DNA of 25,000 nt, taken from Glandiceps talaboti (lineage: Eukaryota > Hemichordata > Enteropneusta > Spengelidae). Below the pieces are notes generated by a model. The model ran no database searches, was not told where the DNA came from, and was given only the letters and a program-made list of their open reading frames with translations. Location: the NCBI RefSeq assembly GCF_964340395.1, contig NC_135565.1, positions 2,137,501 to 2,162,500 of the forward strand, read 5' to 3'. Below, piece by piece: positions 11,561 through 21,440 of this stretch (its first letter is position 1; each line of letters begins with the position of its first letter). A program made the translations under genes and the position numbers.

Positions 11561-11860
11561 TCTAATAAGTGAAGGTCAATGAAACCTACATATTTAACAT
11601 AAAAGTTTTAATAACCATTAAAATTGTAGATTTTACAAGGGCACGTAGTGTGTGATGTAAAATCAGAATTATATTAAGGGAGGTGATCTTATTCAATATT
11701 ACTATACTTTGACGTCACACAAAAGTAATATGGTCGGAACTACTTTGAATTATTTGTAAACATCGTCAACCTGTACAGTTACGATGTTGTTGTTGTTGTT
11801 GTTGTTGTTGTTTTTTTTTGTTTTTTTTTCCGTGTCCCTGGGAATATGAGGGTCTATGTA
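11561..11860 (+). repeat. Intronic spacer with (TGT)n and T-rich microsatellite
   Basis: Unique AT-rich sequence to about 11784, then nine or so TGT triplets (11785-11811) running into T-rich sequence to 11830. On the - strand this reads as a short glutamine run in a chance open frame, which I do not take as coding. Confidence 0.75.
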
Positions 11861-11870
11861 TATAATAATT

Positions 11871-12440
11871 GTGCATATCCATTTTCATCGTGATACGATC
11901 CAATATGGCTGCCTGGCAGCCTTTTTGTTTGCGAATTTTCCATGTCCAAAGCCATAACTCAGACATGCTTGAACAGATCTCATTCAAAGTTGGTATTAGG
12001 ACAGTGTTCTATGACATACATGTGCATATCCATTTTCGTCGTGATACGATCCAATATGGCTGCCTGGCAGCCTTTTTGTTTGCGAATTTTCCATGTCCAA
12101 AGCCATAACTCAGACATGCTTGAACAGATCTCATCAAAGTTGGTATTAGGACAGTGTTCTATGACATACATGTGCATATTCATTGTTGTCGTGATACGAT
12201 CCAATATGGCCGCCTAGCAACCATTTTCAAGTCTTTGTTTGCGAATTTTTCATGTCCAAAGCCATAACTCAGACATGCTTGAACAGATCTCATTCAAAGT
12301 TGGTATTAGGACAGTGTTCTATGACATACATGTGCATATCCATTTTCGTCGTGATACAATCCGATATGGCTGCCTGCCAGCGATTTTGTTGGCACAGTTT
12401 TCATGTCCAAAGCCATAACTCAGACATGCTAGAACAGGTT
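11871..12440. repeat. 150-160-bp tandem repeat, four copies (last partial)
   Basis: Copies start with gtgcatatcc or gtgcatatt at 11871, 12022, 12172 and 12332, giving spacings of 151, 150 and 160 bp. Each has gtgatacgatccaatatggc, a GGCTGCC-T-GGCAGCC hairpin in the intact copies, tgtttgcgaatttt, catgtccaaagccataactc and gttggtattaggacagtgtt. The third copy has an insertion and a changed hairpin. The last copy ends at gaacaggtt followed by 13 C (12441-12453). The style resembles dispersed tandem families of invertebrate genomes, but I cannot name it. It lies in the 7165-13384 LIN9 intron. Confidence 0.9.
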
Positions 12441-13041
12441 CCCCCCCCCCCCCAACCGTACCTGACCCATCCGTTATTGTTGAATGGTTTATTCCATCAC
12501 ATCATCTTGAAGAGTAGGCATGTCCCATGTCCAACGAGCAGACACAACCTGAGTAGGCATGTTCCATGTCCAATGAGCAGACACAACATATCTAAGTCTG
12601 TTTCATTTAGGTTCACAGGTGTTGTAGCGTGATCAGAGTAGTGATATCAAGAAAATGACAACATAAACTGCCAGTTCCTTAAAACCCAATCATAGCGGGG
12701 AGTATGTCATTCTCAATGACTTGTTTGAATCTTGCATCGAATGTTGAGTTATATTATGCTCTCCGTGAGTAGGATTATTCAAAAAGTCGGTATTGGTATA
12801 GTTGAGTTAAGTCCAGAAAGTAGAATTGCATATTGTGAAACTGCCTCAGGTGATGGTTTTCCTTGTTCCGGTATGCTAGGACTGTCGACCAGTTTCTATG
12901 CCCATCCAGGACTAGGCACAGGTCGGGTGTGGTTAGACACGGACACCTTTGTGACTGTGCTTCCTTCTTCATTATAGTCAAGTTCCTTGTTGGAGATGTC
13001 CATGATGAGTATATCAGACAATAGGTTGCAATGTGAGTACA
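12441..13041 (+). other. Intronic sequence with poly-C tract and short duplication
   Basis: A run of 13 C (12441-12453) is followed by a 39-bp unit present twice at 12512-12589 (gagtaggcatgtcccatgtc and gagtaggcatgttccatgtc starts). From 12600 to 13041 the sequence is unique, less AT-rich than its surroundings and open in one frame on each strand (12732-12977 +, 12775-13080 -). Neither peptide resembles a family I know. This may be an old mobile-element insertion ending in the hairpin at 13042-13076. Confidence 0.45.
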
Positions 13042-13076
13042 ACCATAGACCCTCCACCCAGTGGAGGGTCTATGGT
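13042..13076. repeat. Perfect 16-bp inverted repeat (hairpin)
   Basis: ACCATAGACCCTCCAC at 13042-13057 and its exact reverse complement at 13061-13076 are separated by 3 nt (cca). A second outer pair, gttgca (13025-13030) and tgcaac (13076-13081), extends the symmetry with an unpaired insertion on the left. It could be a foldback or MITE-type terminus, or a structured RNA element in the LIN9 intron. Confidence 0.85.
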
Positions 13077-13081
13077 GCAAC

Positions 13082-13384
13082 TTAGGAAATTGCCACTGAA
13101 GAAGGATATGGCTACCGGTTTTATTGCAAAAGAAGGAATGCTAAAGTGTTTGCTTAACCTATCATTGGATGGTTCAAAGACAAGAGCAAACACACAGTCA
13201 CACCCTTAGGGGACACAATACAACTGCTTTAAAAAGTTGGGAAACCAAATAAAGAATGGCCAAACACCTGTTATATCTCACAAGTACTCCTGAGATATAA
13301 TTAACACAATGTCATAGCTAAAATGACTTGAGTGTCTCTCCATCAATTTTATTGTTGATGTCCAGTCTACATTTACTTTTACAG
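13082..13384 (+). other. LIN9 intron 3' end, unique sequence
   Basis: Single-copy intronic sequence up to the acceptor at 13383-13384. There is a pyrimidine-rich stretch (tctacatttacttttacag) just before the exon. No other feature was seen. Confidence 0.55.
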
Positions 13385-13479
13385 AGCCTAGCTGAGAATG
13401 ACTTGAATTCATTTGAATTAAAATCATTGACGGACTCTTTAGAAGAAATCAAGAAAAAAATTGATATTAGTAATCAAAG
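13385..13479 (+). CDS. LIN9: LIN9 penultimate exon: LNSFELKSLTDSL
   Basis: Ninety-five bases: 31 codons plus the first two bases (AG) of a Ser codon completed in the last exon. The acceptor is tttacag (AG 13383-13384) and the donor is GTAAGC at 13480. The encoded LAENDLNSFELKSLTDSL matches human LAEGGDLNSFEFKSLTDSL almost residue for residue, followed by a Lys-rich EEIKKKIDISNQ helix. A second AG at 13385-13386 could act as an acceptor but would break the frame. The 3' end of this exon and its donor are duplicated 49 bp downstream, so a second identical donor exists at 13529. Confidence 0.9.
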
Positions 13480-13566
13480 GTAAGCTGATGTGTCCTAATA
13501 CCTTTAATATTGATATTAGTAATCAAAGGTAAGCTGATATGTCCTAATACCTTTAATATTGATATT
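13460..13566 (+). repeat. 49-bp tandem duplication carrying the LIN9 5' splice site
   Basis: The 49 bp from 13460 to 13508 (attgatattagtaatcaaag then gtaagctgat...) are repeated at 13509-13557 with a single G/A difference, and a third copy begins (attgatatt at 13558). The copied segment contains the last 20 bases of the penultimate coding exon and the donor, so identical caaag|gtaagc sites occur at 13479/13480 and 13528/13529. Use of the second donor would add 49 nt, starting with an in-frame TAA at 13481-13483. Confidence 0.93.
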
Positions 13567-13853
13567 TTCAAAAAAGGTAGTACACATTCTGGTTAACACA
13601 TGTTACTGCTGTTACTGTAATCTGCAAATTAAGCTGCAGAATGTTCTCCCCCAGAAAATGTTGTTTTGGTGGAACCATCTACTCTTTGAAGGCTTGAGGA
13701 GGATCCTGATGCTCTTTGGATATATATTATTCAAAATTGAACTATTTTCTCTGAAAAATTAGCATGTATATAGTTCTTTAATCTTGGTGGGATCATTCCT
13801 TAGACCCTTCTGCAAACCTTCCATTAGTAACTCTTTCCTAACTTTTTTTGCAG
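13567..13853 (+). other. Last LIN9 intron, remaining unique sequence
   Basis: Non-coding sequence between the duplicated donor and the 13852-13853 acceptor, ending in a strong pyrimidine tract. A chance + frame (13559-13762) has no recognisable similarity. Confidence 0.6.
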
Positions 13854-13959
13854 TTGTTTTCAAGATAATGTTGAGATCCATGTAGCACATATCCAGAGTG
13901 GAATGAGTCAGATGGGAAATCTACATGCATTTGCTGCAGGACAACCAATGTACATGTAA
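13854..13959 (+). CDS. LIN9: LIN9 terminal coding exon with stop codon
   Basis: The acceptor is a good polypyrimidine tract ending tttgcag (AG 13852-13853). The first base completes the split Ser codon, and 34 codons and TAA (13957-13959) follow. The encoded CFQDNVEIHVAHIQSGMSQM and then GNLHAFAA match the human C terminus (NNVEIHVAHIQSG, QMGNLHAFAA). Only the last few residues (GQPMYM here) differ, as expected for a free C-terminal tail. Downstream sequence to about 14400 is unique and would contain the 3' UTR. Confidence 0.92.
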
Positions 13960-14404
13960 AGTGATAGTAGAACCCAGTCATACCAATCAACTTGGATATA
14001 TTTTGTGTTTGGATTGTGTCAGAACTTTCTGAAATTGAAAAGTGCAAATATTTTATTTAATAATATAATTGTTTTGTGTGGCCACAATGTACAAGAATGT
14101 TACTGCAATGTTACTGCAACATTACACGTCTTTGAGATGCTATTTTTGAATGATACAACACTACTTGAAATGTTAGTTGATAGACTCTCTAATAGTTTAC
14201 TCTTTTCACCATCTGTGTCACAGTCAATAGTTAGTCTTATAAGTAACCAATAACTGCAAATGATTAGAGTGAGATTCCTGGTATATTTGTACACTTGTAC
14301 CTGAAGTTATTTGGTATTAGTAAATGTACAGATGTTAAGAATTGAGAATATAGCCAGTAGACTTAGTCTTATTATGTAACTGTGTGCTTGCAGTTAGTAG
14401 GACA
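13960..14404 (+). other. Probable LIN9 3' UTR and downstream unique sequence
   Basis: Unique AT-rich sequence between the LIN9 stop codon and the 28-bp array. No canonical AATAAA is present. A variant AATATA at 14062-14067 is followed within 4 nt by the GT-rich gttttgtgtgg (14071-14081), an arrangement that fits a weak polyadenylation site about 110-130 nt after the stop. AGTAAA at 14319-14324, followed by the GT-rich array, is a second option. Short open frames here (14005-14253 +, 13838-14047 and 14100-14294 -) look like chance. Confidence 0.4.
14062..14081 (+). promoter_or_regulatory. Candidate LIN9 polyadenylation signal (AATATA plus GT-rich element)
   Basis: AATATA is a known but weak variant of the poly(A) hexamer. 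It lies about 105 bp after the LIN9 stop codon and just upstream of a GT-rich stretch like a CstF-binding downstream element. Spacing from hexamer to GT element is tighter than usual, so this is only a candidate. Confidence 0.25.
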
Positions 14405-16690
14405 TTTGGCATCGCATTGGGTGGTTACCATGACATATGGTGTGTGTGGTTACCATGACATCGTATGGTGTGGGTGGTTACCATGACACCATATGGTGTG
14501 TGGTTACCATTACACCATACATTGTGTGTGGTTACCATGACGCCATATGCTGTATGTGGTTACCATGATATCGTATGGTGTGTGTAGTTACAATATCATA
14601 TGATGTGTGTGGTTACCATGACACCATATGTGTGTGTGTGTGGTTACTATATCATATGGTGTGTGGTTACCATGACACCATATAGTGTGTGTGGTTACAA
14701 TGACACCATATAGTATGTGTGGTTGCCAGGACACCGTAGTGTGTGTGCTTACCAGGACACCATATAATGTGTGTGGTTACCAGGACACCATATAGTATGT
14801 GTGGTTGCCAGGACACCATATAGTGTGTGTGATTACCAGGACACCATATAGTGTGTGTGGTTACCAGGACACCATATAGTGTGTGTGCTTACCAGGACAC
14901 CATATAGTGTGTGTGGTTACCAGGACACCATATAATGTGTGTGGTTACCAGGACACCATATAGTATGTGTGGTTACCAGGACACCATATAGTGTGTGTGC
15001 TTACCAGGACACCATATAGTATGTGTGGTTACCAGGACACCATATTGTATGTGTGGTTACCAGGACACCATATAGTATGTGTGGTTGCCAGGACACCATA
15101 TTGTATGTGTGGTTACCAGGACACCATATAGTATGTGTGGTTACCAGGACACCATATAGTGTGTGTGCTTACCAGGACACCATATAGTGTGTGTGGTTAC
15201 CAGGACACCATATAGTGTGTGTGGTTACCAGGACACCATATAGTGTGTGTGGTTACCAGGACACCATATAGTATGTGTGGTTACCAGGACACCATATTGT
15301 ATGTGTGATTACCAGGACACCGTATAATATGTGTGATTACCAGGACACCATATAGTATGTGTGCTTACCAGGACACCATATAGTGTGTGTGATTACCATG
15401 ACACCATATAGTGTGTGTGTGTGTGCTTACCAGGACACCATATAGTATGTGTGGTTACTAGGACACCATATAGTGCATGTGCTTACCAGGACACCGTATA
15501 ATGTGTGTGGTTACCATGACACCATATAGTGTGTGTGTGTGCTTACCAGGACACCATATAGTATGTGTGGTTACCATGACACCATATAGTATGTGTGGTT
15601 ACCAGGACACCGTATAATATGTGTGATTACCAGGACACCGTATAATGTGTAGGCTTACCAGGACACCATATAGTGTGTGTGCTTACCAGGACACCATATA
15701 GTGTGTGTGGTTACCAGGACACCATATAGTGTGTGTGGTTACCAGGACACCATATAGTGTGTGTGGTTACCAGGACACCATATAGTATGTGTGGTTACCA
15801 GGACACCATATTGTATGTGTGATTACCAGGACACCGTATAATATGTGTGATTACCAGGACACCATATTGTATGTGTGCTTACCATGACACCATATAGTGT
15901 GTGTGTGTGTGCTTACCAGGACACCATATAGTATGTGTGGTTACTAGGACACCATATAGTGCATGTGCTTACCAGGACACCGTATAATGTGTGTGGTTAC
16001 CATGACACCATATAGTGTGTGTGTGTGCTTACCAGGACACCATATAGTATGTGTGGTTACCAGGACACCATATAGTGCATGTGCTTACCAGGACACCGTA
16101 TAATGTGTGTGGTTACCATGACACCATATAGTGTGTGTGGTTACCATGACACCATATAGTGTGTGTGGTTACCAGGACACCATATATTGTGTGTGGTTAC
16201 CAGGACACCATATAGTGTGTGTGGTTACCAGGACACCATATATTGTGTGTGGTTACCATGACACCATATAGTGTGTGTGGTTACCATAACACCATATGGT
16301 GTGTGTGGTTACCAGGACACCATACAGTGTTTGTGCTTACCAGGACACCATATAGTGTGTGTGGTTACCAGGACACCATATAATGTGTGTGGTTACCAGG
16401 ACACTATATAGTGTGTGTGGTTACCATGACACCATATAGTGTGTGTGGTTACCATGACACCATATAGTGTGTGTGGTTACCCTGACACCATGTAGTATGT
16501 GTGCTTACCATGACACCATACAGTGTATGTGCTTACCAGGACACCATATAGTGTGTTTGGTTACCATGACACCATATAGTGTGTGTGGTTACCAGGACAC
16601 CATATAGTATATGTGGTTACCAGGACACCATATAGTATGTGTGGTTACCAGGACACCATATAGTATGTGTGGTTACCAGGACACCATATA
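14405..16690. repeat. 28-bp GT-rich minisatellite, about 80 copies
   Basis: The unit runs gtgtgtgtggttaccaggac then accatata (28 bp). Variants are ggttacc/gcttacc/gattacc, cagg/catg, accatata/accgtata, and expansions of the GT run. Left and right ends are more degenerate and carry catg and ccatatgg forms, giving the 12-bp palindrome CACCATATGGTG. A block of about 17-18 units is duplicated within the array, with an offset of 486-514 bp. It starts about 445 bp after the LIN9 stop codon, so it may be in a long 3' UTR or just beyond the gene. Confidence 0.95.
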
Positions 16691-17348
16691 CTGTGTTATT
16701 AAAATGATACACATAGAGCTTTGTTTTCCCAAGTATTGGTCAGAGTCATAAATTAGGTTAAATAACACAAGGTTAAAGAATTTGTCTCAAAATAACATTT
16801 GATTTTGTCAATCTGTTTACCAGTTATTATCCTGTGTTATTTTCAGTTTAGTCATTGTACCAGTAGTGTGTTTACACTTAAATCAAGTTACTAGTCTACA
16901 TACACCAAATCACGTCTCAATAAGTGCTTAGATTCCATCGCTGTAAATTTCTTGTACCTATTTCTTTGGGATATTTTCTTTCTTGTTCCTGCCCATTTTG
17001 TAAATATGCAGAAAATTTAGAATTTTTTTTTATTAAGGAACAAGAAGTACATCTAAATATTCAATATTTATCTCTGTTATGATAGCAATAGCCTGTTACT
17101 GCCTCATCTTCTAAATCCATGTCTGTATGTTTTAAATATGATATGCTAATTATATGAAAAACTTATGTAAATAAGGACTTTGTTATCCAATCATGTTGGA
17201 GTATATGTGTATGTCACATATTTGTGTAATACCTCGGCAAATATCAATTTTATGTTTCCCAGAATTCATTCAAATCATCTTTTTGTGTATTTTTTGTTCA
17301 AAAGTAATAAATTTGCCTCTTTTTTCAATAGTAGTCATTCACGTTGTG
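16691..17348. other. Unique AT-rich spacer between two arrays
   Basis: Single-copy sequence with no convincing coding frame. It has two Pumilio-type TGTAAATA octamers (16999-17006 and 17166-17173) and one AATAAA (17306-17311), which would fit a long 3' UTR. These motifs are also frequent by chance in AT-rich DNA, so no transcript is assigned. Confidence 0.5.
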
Positions 17349-20300
17349 TAGATGTGTATGGTATGTGTTGTAGACTAGACAGCCAAGAATTTTATAGATG
17401 ATATACATATTAGTGTATATATGTATGGTATGTGTTATAGACAGGACAGACAAGATACCTATCAGTGTATATATGTATGGTATGTGTTATAGACAGGACT
17501 GGAGAGACAAGATACCTATCAGAGTTTATATGTATGGTATGTGTTATAGACTGGACAGACAAGATACCTATCAGCGTATATATGTATGGTATGTGTTATA
17601 GACTGGACAGACAAGATACCTATCAGTGTATATATGTATGGTATGTGTTATAGACTGGACAGACAAGATACCTATCAGTGTATATATGTATGGTATGTGT
17701 TATAGACTGGACAGACAAGATACCTATCAGTGTATATATGTGTGGTATGTGTTGTAGACTGGACAGACAAGATACCTATCAGTGTATATATGTATGGTAT
17801 GTGTTATAGACTGGACAGACAAGATACCTATCCGTGTATCTATGTATGGTATATGTTATAGACTGGACAGACAAGATACCTATCAGTGTATATATGTATG
17901 GTATGTGTTATAGACTGGACAGACAAGATACCTATCAGTGTATATATGTATGGTATGTGTTATAGACTGGACAGACAAGATACCTATCAGTGTATATATG
18001 TATGGTATGTGTTATAGACTGGACAGACAAGATACCTATCAGTGTATATATGTATTGTATGTGTTATAGACTGGACAGACAAGATACCTATCAGTGTATA
18101 TATGTATGGTATGTGTTATAGACTTGACAGACAAGATACCTATAAGTGTATATATGTATGGTATGTGTTATAGACTGGACTGGACAGACAAGATACCTAT
18201 CAGTGTATATATGTATGGTATGTATTATAGACTGGACAGACAAGATATCTATCAGTGAAATATATGTATGGTATGTATTATAGACTGGATAGACAAGATA
18301 TCTATCAGTGTATATATGTATGGTATGTGTCATAGACTGGACAGACAAGATATATATCAGTGTATATATGTATGGTATGTATTATAGACTGGACAGACAA
18401 GATACCTATAAGTGTATATATGTATGGTATGTGTTATAGACTGGACTGGACAGACAAGATACCTATCAGTGTATATATGTATGGTATGTATTATAGACTG
18501 GACAGACAAGATATCTATCAGTGAAATATATGTATGGTATGTATTATAGACTGGATAGACAAGATATCTATCAGTGTATATATGTATGGTATGTGTCATA
18601 GACTGGACAGACAAGATATATATCAGTGTATATATGTATGGTATTATTATAGACCGGACAGACAAGATATCTATCAGTGTATATATGTATGGTATGTGTC
18701 ATAGACTGGACTGGACAGACAAGATACCTATCAGTGTATATATGTATGGTATGTGTTATAGACTGGACAGACAAGATACCTATCAGTGTATATATGTATG
18801 GTATGTATTATAGACTGGACAGACAAGATATCTATCAGTGTATATATGTATGGTATGTGTTATAGATTGGACAGACAAGATATCTATCAGTGTATATATG
18901 TATGGTATGTGTTATAGACTGGACAGACAAGATACCTATCAGTGTATATATGTATGGTATGTGTTATAGACTGGACTGGACAGACAAGTCACCTATCAGT
19001 GTATATATGTATGGTATGTGTTATAGACCGGACAGACAAGATACCTTTCAGTGCATATATGTATGGTATGTGTTATAGACTGGACAGACAAGATACCTAT
19101 CAGTGTATATATGTATGGTATGTGCCATACACTAGACTGGACAGACAAGATACCTATCAGTGTATATATGTATGGTATGTGTTATAGACTGGACAGACAA
19201 GATACCTATCAGTGTATATATGTATGGTATGTGTTATAGACTGGACAGACAAGATACCTATCAGTGTATCTATGTATGGTATATGTTATAGACTGGACAG
19301 ACAAGATACCTATCAGTGTATATATGTATGGTATGTGTTATAGACTGGACAGACAAGATACCTATCAGTGTATCTATGTATGGTATGTGTTATAGACTGG
19401 ACAGACAAGATACCTATCAGTGTATATATGTATGGTATGTGTTATAGACTGGACAGACAAGATACCTATCAGTGTATATATGCATGGTATGTATTATAGA
19501 CTGGACAGACAAGATACCTATCAGTGTATATATGTATGGTATGTTTTATAGACTGGACAGACAAGATACCTATCAGTGTATATATGTATGGTATGTGTTA
19601 TAGACTGGACAGACAAGATACCTATCAGTGTATATATGTATGGTATGTGTTATAGACTGGACAGACAAGATACTTATCATTGTATATATGTATGGTATAT
19701 GTTATAGACTGGACAGACAAGATACCTATCAGTGTATATATGTATGTTATATGTTATAGACTGGACAGACAAGATACCTATCAGAGTATATACGTAAGGT
19801 ATATGTTATAGACTGGACAGACAAGATACCTATCAGTGTATATATGTATGGTATGTGTTATAGAGTGGACAGACAAGATACCTATCAGAGTATATATGTA
19901 AGGTATGTGTTATAGAGTGGACAGACAAGATACCTATCAGTGTATATATGTATGGTATGTGTTATAGACTGGACTGGACAGACAAGATACCTATCAGTGT
20001 ATATATGTATGGTATGTGTTATAGACTGGACAGACAAGATACCTATCAGTGTATATATGTATGGTATGTATTATAGACTGGACAGACAAGATATCTATCA
20101 GTGTATATATGTATGGTATGTGTTACAGACTGGACAGACAAGATATCTATCAGTGTATATATGTATGGTATGTGTTATAGACTGGACAGACAAGATACCT
20201 ATCAGTGTATATATGTATGGTATGTGTTATAGACTGGACTGGACAGACAAGTCACCTATCAGTGTATATATGTATGGTATGTGTTATAGACCGGACAGAC

Positions 20301-21360
20301 AAGATACCTTTCAGTGCATATATGTATGGTATGTGTTATAGACTGGACAGACAAGATACCTATCAGTGTATATATGTATGGTATGTGCCATACACTAGAC
20401 TGGACAGACAAGATACCTATCAGTGTATATATGTATGGTATGTGTTATAGACTGGACAGACAAGATACCTATCAGTGTATATATGTATGGTATGTGTTAT
20501 AGACTGGACAGACAAGATACCTATCAGTGTATCTATGTATGGTATATGTTATAGACTGGACAGACAAGATACCTATCAGTGTATATATGTATGGTATGTG
20601 TTATAGACTGGACAGACAAGATACCTATCAGTGTATCTATGTATGGTATGTGTTATAGACTGGACAGACAAGATACCTATCAGTGTATATATGTATGGTA
20701 TGTGTTATAGACTGGACAGACAAGATACCTATCAGTGTATATATGCATGGTATGTATTATAGACTGGACAGACAAGATACCTATCAGTGTATATATGTAT
20801 GGTATGTTTTATAGACTGGACAGACAAGATACCTATCAGTGTATATATGTATGGTATGTGTTATAGACTGGACAGACAAGATACCTATCAGTGTATATAT
20901 GTATGGTATGTGTTATAGACTGGACAGACAAGATACCTATCATTGTATATATGTATGGTATATGTTATAGACTGGACAGACAAGATACCTATCAGTGTAT
21001 ATATGTATGTTATATGTTATAGACTGGACAGACAAGATACCTATCAGAGTATATACGTAAGGTATATGTTATAGACTGGACAGACAAGATACCTATCAGT
21101 GTATATATGTATGGTATGTGTTATAGAGTGGACAGACAAGATACCTATCAGAGTATATATGTAAGGTATGTGTTATAGATTGGCCAGACAAGATACATAT
21201 CAGAGTATATATGTAAGGTATGTGTTATAGAGTGGACAGACAAGATACCTATAAGTGTATATATGTATGGTATATGTTATAGACTGGACTGGACAGACAA
21301 GATACCTATCAGTGTATATATGTATGGTATGTGTTATAGACTGGACTGGACAGCCAAGAA
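17349..21360. repeat. 52-bp minisatellite, about 75 copies
   Basis: The unit runs tatatatgtatggtatgtgt then tatagactggacagacaaga and tacctatcagtg (52 bp). A 57-bp form has actggactggacag with a 5-bp internal duplication. Two scales of higher-order duplication are visible: a 266-bp block at about 18131-18662 and a 1263-bp block at about 18701-21226. Both array ends have the same degenerate boundary (agccaagaatttta followed by gatgatatacatat). Because the unit is 52 bp, open frames run only for a few units and spell repeated YMYGMCYRLD-like peptides; they are not genes. Confidence 0.97.
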
Positions 21361-21440
21361 TTTTAATGATGATATACATATCAAATAGATTATGTTCAAT
21401 TGTATTGTGTACATTTTACCATTCTTGGTCATTATTATAT
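21361..21440. other. Short spacer after the 52-bp array
   Basis: Contains the degenerate array boundary to about 21381, then unique AT-rich sequence leading into the 55-bp array. Confidence 0.5.

Larger units (their letters stand above)
819..13959 (+). other. LIN9: LIN9 locus, 3' half (six coding exons, five introns)
   Basis: LIN9 is the scaffold of the nuclear MuvB core (LIN9, LIN37, LIN52, LIN54, RBBP4). MuvB joins E2F4/p130 as the repressive DREAM complex and B-MYB/FOXM1 as an activator of G2/M genes. Six exons read in one continuous frame through GT-AG introns and give 240 residues that align collinearly, from memory, with the C-terminal part of human LIN9 (about 540 residues). Anchor motifs are GGFPV, TRLSKILMIKK, EFQRRYA, QQYCQE, PEQGLQP, LNSFELKSLTDSL and NVEIHVAHIQSG. 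The exons at 5105-7164 correspond to the human region that, as I recall, forms the helical LIN52/B-MYB binding module. The N-terminal half with the DIRP domain is outside the window. Intron lengths are 4150, 1175, 498, 6220 and 374 bp, and all but the last are mostly tandem repeats. Confidence 0.9.

Noticed and set aside
11766-12632. Frames in the 151-bp repeat, one with a glutamine run
   Set aside because: The glutamine run is the (TGT)n microsatellite read on the other strand, and the rest is repeated non-coding sequence in an intron.
12732-13080. Overlapping open frames on both strands in the large intron
   Set aside because: No recognisable protein family in either; kept only as a possible old element. 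A translated search finding a transposase or reverse transcriptase fragment would change this.
13385-13386. Alternative acceptor AG for the penultimate LIN9 exon
   Set aside because: It would shift the frame and lose the first codon; the 13383-13384 AG keeps the conserved LAENDLNSFE reading.
17306-17311. AATAAA as the LIN9 poly(A) signal
   Set aside because: It lies 3.3 kb past the stop beyond an 80-copy array; possible, but with no supporting downstream element I could identify.
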